In this document: one piece after another, positions 29,467 to 38,477 of the stretch
Position numbering within the stretch: the first letter of the stretch is position 1
How the letters are laid out: each line of letters opens with the position of its first letter
Source: Pseudoalteromonas sp. 3D05
Lineage (GTDB): Bacteria > Pseudomonadota > Gammaproteobacteria > Enterobacterales > Alteromonadaceae
Length of the DNA: 64,000 bases
NCBI RefSeq assembly: GCF_002723455.1
Contig: NZ_PDUS01000018.1
Location: 34,413 to 98,412 of the forward strand
Reading direction: 5' to 3'
The notes under the pieces: generated by a model
The model's input: the letters and a program-made list of their open reading frames with translations, nothing else
What the model was told of the DNA's origin: nothing
The model's database searches: none
Made by a program: the position numbers and the translations under genes

Positions 29467-30293
29467 GAAGTATCAGCCAAGAACAAATTATCGCAACATT
29501 ACATTCAGTTGGTATCAACATGAATGATAGTGTGTTTATACACTCTTCATTATTTACACTTGGCGCTATAGAAAATCACTCAGTAAAAGAAGTGCCTGAG
29601 GCGTTTCTAAACAGCTTTAAAACTGCAATTGGTGATAACGGTAATATATTTATGCCAGCCTTTAATTATCAATTCCCACGCAGTCGCAAAGAAGATTTGC
29701 GCTCACAAGAATGTGTCTTAGGGTATTGGCCTGAGTGGTTTCGACAACAACCAAATGTAGTACGCTCAGGGCACCCTATGTTCTCAATCTGCGGTTTAGG
29801 GCCTGATGTGGAAAAAATCTGTTTACCCAAAAAACCTGAATATTATGCCTTTGCAGAAAACTCAACGTTTAGTAGGTTAATAGAACAAGATACAGTGCTT
29901 GTACTGCAAGGCATTGGCCTTAGAGTCGCCACGGTGATTGTTCAAATAGAAGCAATGTTAGGATTAAAATACCGGTTTAATAAACCTTTTACCGGTGTGA
30001 CAACGCTCACAAATGGAGAAGAGGCTAACGGTACTTTTTACCACTTTTGCTTTCCTATAAATAATGCCTACAGGGAAGACTATTCCAAGTTAGAAGCTGC
30101 ATTATTAAACTCAGGGATTATGAAACAAGCCCAACTTGGAAGATCATTTATCTATACAATAAAAATGAAAGCACTTTATCATTTTGTAAAAGACTTTGTT
30201 GCTGATAACCAATTTGCATTGCTCAACTCTACACCATCTGAACTATACCGTTTTGAAAATGGACAAGAAATCTCCTATTCTGTCGATAAATAA
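29463..30293 (+). CDS. AAC(3)-family N-acetyltransferase-like enzyme
   Basis: A 276-residue protein of the aminoglycoside 3-N-acetyltransferase fold: VFIHSSLFTLG at the N terminus, GNIFMPAFNYQF, VRSGHPMFSICGLG with the catalytic-region His. The start is GTG 29463, overlapping the previous stop as GTGA. In this setting it probably acylates an amino group on a sugar, perhaps using the carrier-bound group, rather than causing drug resistance. The last 19 bases overlap the converging FAD oxidoreductase gene. Confidence 0.78.
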   Translation: MRSISQEQIIATLHSVGINMNDSVFIHSSLFTLGAIENHSVKEVPEAFLNSFKTAIGDNGNIFMPAFNYQFPRSRKEDLRSQECVLGYWPEWFRQQPNVVRSGHPMFSICGLGPDVEKICLPKKPEYYAFAENSTFSRLIEQDTVLVLQGIGLRVATVIVQIEAMLGLKYRFNKPFTGVTTLTNGEEANGTFYHFCFPINNAYREDYSKLEAALLNSGIMKQAQLGRSFIYTIKMKALYHFVKDFVADNQFALLNSTPSELYRFENGQEISYSVDK

Positions 30294-31654
30294 TTTTTTA
30301 TATCGTTATATGCGGCAACGAGTACATCAGCTTGTCGCCATTGTTTACCACCTGATCTGCCTGAAATAATTATATTATCGACACTGTTTTTTAATGTATC
30401 AAAATTAGCTTGATTAGTTTTTTCAAATTCTAAATTTGGCACCGGAAAAGTGCCATGTATGACCTGTTTAACATGGCTGATACATGTAGCACCTTCGCCG
30501 ACAACGTGCATTTTCTTTAATGTAGTCACAATTTCATCCACGCCATACTGCTCCACCTCTTCTGGCCTGCATAAAATTTCTGCCGACAAATTCGCATGCT
30601 GACTTTTAGTGCTGAGATTAGGGTATAACGTCAACCTAAATATATCCGTTTGATGATCCCACACCCATAGATAATGCGATTTTTGATCAAGTAAAGGCAA
30701 GTCAAAATTCAAATGAAATACAATAGCAGTTCTCAGTTCTGGCTTGTTATAAACTAAAGGTAAGCCTAATGCTTTTAAGGCAATAAACGGAGGAGCACTC
30801 CAAAATAACAACTGACACTCAAGGATTTCTGCTTTATTAGTAAGCTTTACTCCCGTGATCTGCCGTCCATTAGTCTCTATCTTCTCTATTGATGAAGAAA
30901 GTACAACCTCAACTCCAGCGCTTTTAACTTTAGTTACTAAATACTCAACCCAAGACTCAATGCCTTTATTTTCTAATGGATAAAAGTAATTTGGAGTTTT
31001 TGAGTTGTCTTTGGTTTGTCTTTCATGAAAATGCGCTTGCGTTTGATATCCAATTTTAGCATCAAAAGTAGGAATATTTTTCAGTGCATTTGCAACATCG
31101 GGCTCAAAAGCAAGAATGCGAGTAAAGCCAAATAGTCCTGCTGCGACCGTTAATGTATTTAAATCTGTATGTTTACCATAGAGCTTATACAGAATTGGTT
31201 TAATAATATGCTGGGTAAACGTCTTGCCTAATGTTTCTTCGCAATAGGAGAGTATAAGCGGGCTACCACTAGCTGAGGTTGCTTGAATAAGCTCAGCGCA
31301 ACCTTGATAATACACTTCACTCGCAAGTTTGTGGCTATCTGGAAACGGAGAGTTTAAATCCCACTCACCGGCAAAGTAATTACCTGATTGCAGTTTTTCT
31401 ATTACATGCCAATAGCGCTCTCTACTTTCTAACTCACCAAATAATAAAGTATCAAGTTCGTTTATCCCAGTTTCGTTTGGTATGTGCGATCCCATATCAT
31501 AATGCGCACCAGAATCATCTTTTACCGAACAAAATAGACCACCAACACGCTCACTTTGCTCAATAATCGTGACTTTCTTAAAAGACTGTTTGAGCAGTAA
31601 TGCCGCCATTAAGCCACATATACCACCACCAACAACGATTGTTGAATCTTGCAT
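30275..31654 (-). CDS. FAD-dependent oxidoreductase (amine oxidase/protoporphyrinogen oxidase-like)
   Basis: A 459-residue flavoprotein with the dinucleotide-binding loop VVGGGICGLMAALLL at the N terminus followed by IIEQSERVGGLF, and a C-terminal FAD segment ending IISGRSGGKQWRQADV. It is close in design to UDP-galactopyranose mutase or protoporphyrinogen oxidase relatives. It is the last gene of the Maf block; a GGAG ribosome site precedes ATG. A sugar or acyl-group oxidation or isomerisation is inferred. Confidence 0.75.
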   Translation of the reverse strand: MQDSTIVVGGGICGLMAALLLKQSFKKVTIIEQSERVGGLFCSVKDDSGAHYDMGSHIPNETGINELDTLLFGELESRERYWHVIEKLQSGNYFAGEWDLNSPFPDSHKLASEVYYQGCAELIQATSASGSPLILSYCEETLGKTFTQHIIKPILYKLYGKHTDLNTLTVAAGLFGFTRILAFEPDVANALKNIPTFDAKIGYQTQAHFHERQTKDNSKTPNYFYPLENKGIESWVEYLVTKVKSAGVEVVLSSSIEKIETNGRQITGVKLTNKAEILECQLLFWSAPPFIALKALGLPLVYNKPELRTAIVFHLNFDLPLLDQKSHYLWVWDHQTDIFRLTLYPNLSTKSQHANLSAEILCRPEEVEQYGVDEIVTTLKKMHVVGEGATCISHVKQVIHGTFPVPNLEFEKTNQANFDTLKNSVDNIIISGRSGGKQWRQADVLVAAYNDIKNYLSTE

Positions 31655-31669
31655 AATATTTCTCCAAGA

Positions 31670-31687
31670 AACTACTAAGTAGTAGTT
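31670..31687. repeat. Short inverted repeat before the FAD oxidoreductase gene
   Basis: AACTACT and AGTAGTT are 7-base perfect arms around a 4-base loop. The pair lies in the 61-base gap between the methyltransferase and the FAD oxidoreductase gene, just 5' of its ribosome site. There is no T-run, so it is not a clear terminator. It could modulate translation or be chance. Confidence 0.35.
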
Positions 31688-31715
31688 ATAAGATAACTAT
31701 CCATAATTACGTAAT

Positions 31716-32372
31716 TTATGAAGCAGAAGGCTTATGTGCAAAAATCGTTCTTTGTGCAGAAGTGATCTGTTCATTATGATCATAAGAAACATCGTATGAT
31801 TGCTGTGATATTACAAATTTACTGAATAACTCACTAACATCATTCTTAGAAACAAAAAAGAGACCATCAATATCAGGAAAGTAATTAGGTAAAAACTCTC
31901 TCGCAAACCCATCTTGCTGATATTTTGCAGTTATAAATGCAGGGTGCGTATCCGCATACATAGTAGAAAAGATACAACCGCCAGACTTTAACACTCGGTA
32001 AGATTCACGCAAAGCAACTAAAATATCAGGGCGAGGGACACAGTTTAACGCGCTTCTATCTATAACTAAATCGAACGAATTATCTTGCCAAGGTAACTGA
32101 GTAAAATGGCCATTAACAAGCTCAGCCTCAAGCTTTAACTTTGTTAGGCGTCCTTGGGCAAAGGACAAAGCAGCCGATGATATATCAATCCCAGCTACAT
32201 CAATGCCCTCCTCTGCCATAAAAACAACATTATTCCCTGCGCCACACCCTAACTCTAATACGCTTAGGTTTGGTTTAGTGCGTTTTAATCGCATAACCAA
32301 TGAAACTATCGCATCATAAGGGTATTCATTTAATTGCCTACCTTGCTGGTAAATGCTCTCCCAAGTTGCCAC
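31716..32372 (-). CDS. Class I SAM-dependent methyltransferase
   Basis: A 218-residue methyltransferase with motif I SVLELGCGAGNNVVFMA near residue 40, AGIDISSAALSFA, then FDLVIDRSALN. No membrane segment or zinc site is seen. It is separated from the DUF4910-type gene by one base, so the two are co-translated. It is one of five methyltransferase-type genes in the island, counting the FkbM and C-methyltransferase ones. The target is unknown. Confidence 0.82.
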   Translation of the reverse strand: MATWESIYQQGRQLNEYPYDAIVSLVMRLKRTKPNLSVLELGCGAGNNVVFMAEEGIDVAGIDISSAALSFAQGRLTKLKLEAELVNGHFTQLPWQDNSFDLVIDRSALNCVPRPDILVALRESYRVLKSGGCIFSTMYADTHPAFITAKYQQDGFAREFLPNYFPDIDGLFFVSKNDVSELFSKFVISQQSYDVSYDHNEQITSAQRTIFAHKPSAS

Positions 32373-32373
32373 T

Positions 32374-33681
32374 TTACTTCATAACCAAAAGTGCTTGATG
32401 TTCTAATTTTTCGATGGCTGACGCCATGTCTGAAACATTGCATCCGTATTTATCAGCAATCTCAATTGAGTCATGCTCTCCATCACTATAATTTAGCAAC
32501 ATCTTAATATGATTAAGCTCATCAAGTTGACTAACGCGCTCTTTACTAAAGAAACTTAATGTTGGATATAAGCCTTTACTTCCTAAATTAGGCTCTCCGA
32601 ATGGGAGTGTATTCTCAAAAGTTGCTGATTGCTCAAAAGCCAAAAATATCTTTTCTAATTTATCAATACTATCAAGCAGTGGCTTTATTCCCATAAACGC
32701 TTTTGTATCAAGGGATGTATGGTATTGATGGTAGCCTGAGTGAAAGCTACGGCTGACACAACATACTGGCAACTGGAAGCCTGGTGAATTGTATTGCCTC
32801 TCATCAGAGCCACTTAAAGGGCTGAACTCTATATTATTATGGTTAAAATCATGTTTATTCAAATGATAAAGTAATTTGTCCAACAATCCATCGTCATTGC
32901 GGCTATGTTTAAACACTAAGTTTTCAGGTGCTCCTCCCATACAGTTAATCACTAACCCTGAAACCAAGTTTTCCTTAAAGTGCTCTCCCATTAAATGTAA
33001 CAGCCCTAAACTGCCTATTGTTTCTGGGTGTAATGCAAAACGATAAGAATAGCGGCGTTTAGGCCACTTCTTAATGCGGTGGTATAAGCCTAAAAGCACT
33101 AAAGGGCCACTTAATTCGTTGTTGGCCATTGATGGGTGGCATAAGTAGGAGCTTAACAATACTTCTTTGTTTGACTCACCACGTAATACTGATTGGGCTA
33201 TATCTAACGTTCCGTCAACAAACCGACTGTTTATGACAGCCCTATAGGTGCCCTCTGTAAGCTGCTCACGTTTTTCATGAGCAATACAAAAACCCCAACG
33301 TTTTTTATAATAGCTTGTTACATATGGAATTGCGCTTGGCTGCTCGGGCAAACTATAAAGATGCTCTTGTAGTTCAGTTAAGCTCAACTCAACATCAACA
33401 GGCTCTGAGTAGTTAACTACTTCAATATTTAGCCTATGCATATCTGCAACTTTCTCGCCATTAGGCCCAATTAAATATGCATCTTCACAATGCCACTCCT
33501 GAGGCACAGTCCAATCAAATACTTTCTCGTTAGAATTAATAGACGAAATATTTAGAGGCATATACCGAGAAATAATATCATAGCTTTGTCGTAAACCAGG
33601 GCCTGTTATTGAACGAAGAATAGGAAAAAGTTCATCGAACAAATCACTAAAAAACACCTCAGACTCTTGATATTCTGACAT
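32374..33681 (-). CDS. DUF4910-type aminopeptidase-like protein
   Basis: A 435-residue protein resembling the DUF4910/DUF2172 family, which has an M28-peptidase-like fold with a C-terminal winged helix. Segments visible are LRSITGPGLRQSYD near the N terminus, LCHPSMANNELSGP and ALHPETIGSLG, which contain candidate metal ligands, and GSDERQYNSPG. Family members often accompany surface polysaccharide or nonulosonic acid genes, but no activity is established to my knowledge. Its start overlaps the Maf stop by one base. Confidence 0.75.
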   Translation of the reverse strand: MSEYQESEVFFSDLFDELFPILRSITGPGLRQSYDIISRYMPLNISSINSNEKVFDWTVPQEWHCEDAYLIGPNGEKVADMHRLNIEVVNYSEPVDVELSLTELQEHLYSLPEQPSAIPYVTSYYKKRWGFCIAHEKREQLTEGTYRAVINSRFVDGTLDIAQSVLRGESNKEVLLSSYLCHPSMANNELSGPLVLLGLYHRIKKWPKRRYSYRFALHPETIGSLGLLHLMGEHFKENLVSGLVINCMGGAPENLVFKHSRNDDGLLDKLLYHLNKHDFNHNNIEFSPLSGSDERQYNSPGFQLPVCCVSRSFHSGYHQYHTSLDTKAFMGIKPLLDSIDKLEKIFLAFEQSATFENTLPFGEPNLGSKGLYPTLSFFSKERVSQLDELNHIKMLLNYSDGEHDSIEIADKYGCNVSDMASAIEKLEHQALLVMK

Positions 33682-35765
33682 TAACTTACCTTCCCTAAGT
33701 CACACTTTTCATCATAGTGGATTTTATAATCATCCATAATCTCTGTGATATAGCTTTTCCATAATTCGTTTAATTGATGGTATTGCTCTATACAAAATTC
33801 TTCGCTTTCATATTGGTATAACAACGTAATCATTGGGCAATGGTAATATAAGAGCGCCCCTTTGATGATATGAAACAGATGTTCTAGGCTGCTTCCTTTT
33901 AAAGAGTAAATATATCGGGCCTGCCTTTGAAGCTGTTTAGCACAGTCAATTCTAGTTGAGCTTGTTTCGTTTGCTATTGATAGGATGTGTTCACATATTT
34001 CGTCAAGTCTATCAATTGCAATAAATTTATCTTCTACGTCATCAATAGGTAATACTGTAAAATAACCATTCTTAATTTGGTCTATGGCTAATTCTTTATC
34101 TATGTCCTTTTCAATATCAATTAAGTCATCAGACGCAGTAGGAATGGCTCCTTGAAGCTTCGCACCATTACCTACGTTTATACATGTATTAATTTTATAA
34201 TGACTTAGTAACTTTTCTAACTGTGTATGAGCGACAAGGAATAAATCGTTCGAAACCACATGGCCGCCTAAATTGCCCTCAATTAATCGTCCATTAAGCT
34301 CTAAGCTTTTATATCCTTCGGTATCGTCATCGTTACTTACCTTATAAATACTATCTTTACTGTGATGTGAGCCTAGTGGATCTTTGCCATTATCAATTCC
34401 AAAAAGGTAGATATTCCTAAATCCCATGTATAGAAAGAATGAAAGCGCGGCATTTGCTACTACCGGGTTACAATAAGGTATCTGGGGCAAACATTTTGAT
34501 AGATTGATCTGAGACAAAACATCCATGAGGCAAGTGCCAGCTTCATTACCTTTCCCTGCAATACCAGCCCATTTATAGCGCTTGTTAGTATCTGGGTATA
34601 ACGTATTAAGGCCCAACAAGTTTACTTTTTTGTATTCATCGGCGGGGAGAATATCGCCAAATATTTTATAATTTGAGTATGGGCGTTCTACCAAAACATG
34701 AAAATCACTTTGAATATTTTTTTTATACAGCGAGGCAATTGCCGTCCCTGCGGCTACAACTATCCCTTTTTGATGATTCTTTTTCAAAAAACCTTCAGCT
34801 TCGTCAAGAGAAGGTCCATTGCCAACTATAAATATAGGTGTATCAAAGTCAGTATCCTTCGTTGCCTCTGTGAGTAGTGCAGCTTTATTACGAATATGAT
34901 GCATACTATGAGCAAGCCCTGTTATGGCATCATTATAAAACCCATGACCGAACTGAAACCTAAAGTAGTCCTGAGTCCATTGTTTGATCAAAGTATTCAA
35001 CTCTGCGCCAGGAGTATGTTGGTAACAAAAGCTCCTAACTAAAGAAAAAGCACCTACACTTTCAGCTATTTTTTCCAAATCGTTGATAAATGATTTATGA
35101 TCAACACCTAAGTGAAAAAATAAACATCCGCCACTAGAATCTACTTTAGCTATCACTTCAAACCAGTCAGTACAAAATAAACTAGCAAAAAATTGCTCAA
35201 AATCAGGTTCTATTAAAAAGGTATAATCAAATTCAGTTTGCTCTAAAAGCAGTGGAACATGATAGCCAAGACCAACACCGAAGATAACAGCTGAAGGGAA
35301 GGTTGCTGGCAAACGTCGAACAATGGGTTGCCCATCCTTTCTAACTTTTTTCATAAATCGTGCAAGCCTAGTCATATATTTTATATGAATACGCCCGTCA
35401 GTATCATCTTCAGGATACCCCGTATAATCAGTTAAACTAAATACTGGGTTGGCTATTTGTTGGTTAATCTGTTGCTCTGTTTGGCTAATTGGATCTTGGG
35501 AATAAAGGAGCCCTTCTTGACCCCGTGGTATAAAATTCCCATGTCCTGTTTCTGTTACATGTAAACAAAAGTCACTTTTGGTTTCGTAACTTTCTATAGC
35601 GGAAGCAATATTGGGGTAATACTCACGAAAACATGCTAGATTTCTTTCAAAGCGCTCATTCGCTTCATGTGCAAAGACAGCTTCTCTTTCTTGGTGCTTT
35701 AGAGTGCTTTCAAGCTTTTCTGACATTTTATCCAGTTCATTGGTAATGTCTATTCTATCTGTCAT
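33681..35765 (-). CDS. maf: Motility-associated factor (Maf) flagellin glycosyltransferase
   Basis: Transfers the nonulosonic acid from its CMP form to Ser/Thr of flagellin in the cytoplasm before export. The 694-residue product has the Maf/DUF115 core (IFIVGNGPSLDEAEGFLKK, AAGTAIASLYKKNI, SDFHVLVERPYSNYKIF) around residue 310 and an N-terminal segment from 40-250 typical of the family. It lies 9 bases after the fliT-like gene, so it is cotranscribed with fliD and fliS. It is the link between the sugar island and the filament. Confidence 0.9.
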   Translation of the reverse strand: MTDRIDITNELDKMSEKLESTLKHQEREAVFAHEANERFERNLACFREYYPNIASAIESYETKSDFCLHVTETGHGNFIPRGQEGLLYSQDPISQTEQQINQQIANPVFSLTDYTGYPEDDTDGRIHIKYMTRLARFMKKVRKDGQPIVRRLPATFPSAVIFGVGLGYHVPLLLEQTEFDYTFLIEPDFEQFFASLFCTDWFEVIAKVDSSGGCLFFHLGVDHKSFINDLEKIAESVGAFSLVRSFCYQHTPGAELNTLIKQWTQDYFRFQFGHGFYNDAITGLAHSMHHIRNKAALLTEATKDTDFDTPIFIVGNGPSLDEAEGFLKKNHQKGIVVAAGTAIASLYKKNIQSDFHVLVERPYSNYKIFGDILPADEYKKVNLLGLNTLYPDTNKRYKWAGIAGKGNEAGTCLMDVLSQINLSKCLPQIPYCNPVVANAALSFFLYMGFRNIYLFGIDNGKDPLGSHHSKDSIYKVSNDDDTEGYKSLELNGRLIEGNLGGHVVSNDLFLVAHTQLEKLLSHYKINTCINVGNGAKLQGAIPTASDDLIDIEKDIDKELAIDQIKNGYFTVLPIDDVEDKFIAIDRLDEICEHILSIANETSSTRIDCAKQLQRQARYIYSLKGSSLEHLFHIIKGALLYYHCPMITLLYQYESEEFCIEQYHQLNELWKSYITEIMDDYKIHYDEKCDLGKVS

Positions 35766-35774
35766 ATAGCCTGC

Positions 35775-36074
35775 CTACTTGATGCCTTTATAAATATTTA
35801 TTTTTTTTTGTGTACGCATATGAACACCAAGTTCTTTTGCCGTATCTGCTTTTTTTATATTGATCTCTAACATGGCTTTATCAAGCTGTCGTAAAAAATC
35901 GGCTAAGAAAACCTTATCTTCTTCAGATAACTCAGAAGGTTTAGTAAACACTTCTCGTATAGTGCTATCAATAGAAATGATAGTTGATTGAGCTGAATCA
36001 AAATCCTCGTTAGCAGCACACTCTTTTACCTTCGATAGATTGTGAGATAATTGGGACAATAACTTAGCCGACAT
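35775..36074 (-). CDS. FliT-like flagellar chaperone or FliS-associated small protein
   Basis: A 99-residue, helical, charged protein overlapping the end of fliS by 11 bases. FliT or FlaI proteins of this size follow fliS in related species and act as export chaperones for FliD. Sequence similarity is not strong, so the name rests on size, composition and place. Confidence 0.65.
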   Translation of the reverse strand: MSAKLLSQLSHNLSKVKECAANEDFDSAQSTIISIDSTIREVFTKPSELSEEDKVFLADFLRQLDKAMLEINIKKADTAKELGVHMRTQKKINIYKGIK

Positions 36075-36492
36075 TGGCGTCTATACCGTTATCGCTAAGC
36101 GTTTTTTCGCGGATATCATGAGGTATAGCATCCCACGCAGACTTTATTTCTTTAAGTAGGTTAGAAACTTCATCAACTATTGCCGGGTCATTTTTAATCG
36201 TTGCGTCAACTAAGCGGTCAATCATGTAAGAATACAGTGCATATAAGTTTTCAGTGACTTCGCCACCCACTTCAAAATCTAAACACCCTCTCAAAGCTTC
36301 AATAATCGAGGTTGCTTTAGATAAGTGTTCGGCCTTTGCTTCCATGTGTTTTTTTTCAATCGCAACTTTTGACATTACCATTTTTTCAATCGCACCAGCC
36401 ATTAGCATCTGAATTATTTCATAACGATCAGCACCAGCGACTCGAGTTTTGAGTGCTTCTTTTTGATAATTTTTTACTTTGGCGTTATACAT
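36064..36492 (-). CDS. fliS: Flagellar export chaperone FliS
   Basis: A 142-residue chaperone that binds flagellin C-termini and prevents early polymerisation. It has the family start YQKEALKT, DRYEIIQMLMAGAIEKM, and the C-terminal LYALYSYMIDRLVDA. It lies 26 bases after fliD. The length is typical. Confidence 0.93.
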   Translation of the reverse strand: MYNAKVKNYQKEALKTRVAGADRYEIIQMLMAGAIEKMVMSKVAIEKKHMEAKAEHLSKATSIIEALRGCLDFEVGGEVTENLYALYSYMIDRLVDATIKNDPAIVDEVSNLLKEIKSAWDAIPHDIREKTLSDNGIDANVG

Positions 36493-36518
36493 ATTAAACC
36501 CTTTTAATCAAAATCTAT

Positions 36519-37934
36519 TTATGAATTATTTCGTGTAAATCCAGGCAAGCTTGACAACTGAGCACTCAAGTAAGTTTGTGTCGATTGCATTTGTGCTAAA
36601 AGAACATCCAATCCAGAATATTGCTTTCTTAGACGCCCCTCTAGTTCACCCATTCTAAACTCATGATTTATAACATCATCTTCTAGGTCTTCTATTTGAG
36701 TATTCAGGTTGTTCTCACGCTGCTTCATGATGCCATCAGAATCGACATAATTCCCTAGTAGCTTTTCAAATTGCTTTGCAAGCCCGTCCTCACCAGCAAA
36801 TGCCTTGCCAATATCGTCAAAGTTCTCATCCATCGCAGTATTGAGACTCCGCACTAGAGATGACTTTTCAAGGTACCCATCTTTTTTAACACCAATACCA
36901 ATATCATATATGCTCTCAAAAGGACCTGCGTCAGTTAAATTGGTAGAAAGAGTATTCACCAACTGTGCGCTAAGTGAACGAATTGTAGCATCGCTATTAA
37001 GGGGCTTACCAACCCTTGACTGAAACCCTAGTTGCCCAATCACATTATTATAATTAGCAATAAATTCATCAATAAGCTTAGTTGCACTTTCTCTATCATA
37101 TTCAACTGAAAGCTTAGCTGTTTCACCATCTACACTTTGACGCTTTGCAGTTATAGTCATGTCTTGCACTGCATCTTTAAATGTATTTGTATCATTAGTT
37201 ATTTCGATGCCATCAACTTTTATAACAGCACTTTTTGCTTCACTTCCTGCAGCTATACCGATTCCTCCAGCACCACCTGCATTCGCTTCTGTTGAAACGT
37301 TATCAAGCTCTGCATTATCATTGGTAATAACTAGGTCATTACCTGTTCCACTTACAGAAGATGTAAGAACCAACTTTGACTCTGTGCCAGTATTAACGAT
37401 ATTTGCAGTTATGCCAAAGTTGTCATCGGAATCATTAATCGCATCACGTAAATCAGCCAGAGTTGCACCGGCGTCAACTGTTAAATCAAAGCTTTTATCG
37501 GGGCCGGCTGAAAAGGAAAGAGTGCCGCCTGATGCACTCACAACATCATCTGTAGATGTAAAGATGGGAGGTACAGCATCATTAGAAACAGCCCGACTTC
37601 CCTGAGCCAACTCAACAACTTCTACCTTAAAATCACCTGGTGTAATATTTGAAGTAGGTGTTACCGAAATAAGATCACCATCATCGCTTGTTGGTTGGGT
37701 AATGTTAGCGATTCTTTTATTGAAGTTATCAGGATCCGCAAGTTTTTCAATCGTATCTTGTAATTTAGAAAGCGCGCCTTTGATTTCACCAACAGCTGAA
37801 AGCTCAACTTTTAGAGACTCTTCTTTTTTTACAAAAGCATTCATTTTTGGAACATCTTCAGCATCAACTGATGCCTGAATGATGCTTTCGAGGTCTAATC
37901 CGGATCCAATACCTGCGGATGTTATAAGTGGCAT
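36519..37934 (-). CDS. fliD: Flagellar filament cap protein FliD
   Basis: Forms the cap at the filament tip that folds incoming flagellin. The 471-residue product has the N-terminal motif SAGIGSGLDLESIIQ and the C-terminal coiled segment (LDVLLAQMQSTQTYLSAQL). The central part, about 70-300, carries the Ser/Thr/Asn-rich exposed domains. It follows flaG by 31 bases. It may itself be a glycosylation substrate, but this is not shown. Confidence 0.95.
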   Translation of the reverse strand: MPLITSAGIGSGLDLESIIQASVDAEDVPKMNAFVKKEESLKVELSAVGEIKGALSKLQDTIEKLADPDNFNKRIANITQPTSDDGDLISVTPTSNITPGDFKVEVVELAQGSRAVSNDAVPPIFTSTDDVVSASGGTLSFSAGPDKSFDLTVDAGATLADLRDAINDSDDNFGITANIVNTGTESKLVLTSSVSGTGNDLVITNDNAELDNVSTEANAGGAGGIGIAAGSEAKSAVIKVDGIEITNDTNTFKDAVQDMTITAKRQSVDGETAKLSVEYDRESATKLIDEFIANYNNVIGQLGFQSRVGKPLNSDATIRSLSAQLVNTLSTNLTDAGPFESIYDIGIGVKKDGYLEKSSLVRSLNTAMDENFDDIGKAFAGEDGLAKQFEKLLGNYVDSDGIMKQRENNLNTQIEDLEDDVINHEFRMGELEGRLRKQYSGLDVLLAQMQSTQTYLSAQLSSLPGFTRNNS

Positions 37935-37965
37935 AATTGTCTCCTACTTAGATGTACCAAAAATG

Positions 37966-38400
37966 TTATGCAGTTTGATTTAATATCAAACCCTTGTTAG
38001 TTAATTTATCGGCAAACTCTTCTAAAGCTTTAGCCACTTCACGAAACTCTTCTGTTGGTATCTCGCGTATGACCTCTTCGCTTTTTTTATCAAAAACTTT
38101 GATAATTGGTGGATCACCATCCTCATCGAATTCAAACTTTAAATTTGTAGAAGCAACAGGAATATATTTATTTAACTTCTCTAAATTTTCTTTTACTTCA
38201 TCGATGAGCGCTTTTCTTTCACCTTCAGAATCAAGCTTTTGACTATCATCAATAAATACAGGCTCTCTGTTAGCAAGTTTAGGGCCAGCTTCACTAGCAT
38301 TTGCTTTACTTGTAGCTTCTTTCTCCGCATTTTGATTTAACAGAGTTGAGTTTGACGGTTTACTCTCACTAGATTTAATAATTGCACTTACATCAGCCAT
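37966..38400 (-). CDS. flaG: FlaG family protein
   Basis: A 144-residue protein whose C-terminal half (LKFEFDEDGDPPIIKVFDKKSEEVIREIP segments) matches FlaG, which influences filament length in Vibrio and Campylobacter. The N-terminal 65 residues are low complexity and Ser/Asn/Lys rich. An AAGGAG ribosome site lies before the ATG. It starts the flaG-fliD-fliS transcript that also runs into maf. Confidence 0.9.
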   Translation of the reverse strand: MADVSAIIKSSESKPSNSTLLNQNAEKEATSKANASEAGPKLANREPVFIDDSQKLDSEGERKALIDEVKENLEKLNKYIPVASTNLKFEFDEDGDPPIIKVFDKKSEEVIREIPTEEFREVAKALEEFADKLTNKGLILNQTA

Positions 38401-38477
38401 AGCTGCTCTCCTTCAAATTACAAACAAAGTATAAGCCATTATTAAACTAAAAGCTCAATAATGACCTATTTAACTAG

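Noticed and set aside
29463..30293. Aminoglycoside resistance gene.
   Set aside because: The fold matches AAC(3), but the gene is locked in a sugar operon by overlaps, so a biosynthetic acyltransferase is more likely.
38423..38438. Sigma-54-like element before flaG.
   Set aside because: The -12 block has GT instead of GC and the start would fall on the ribosome site.
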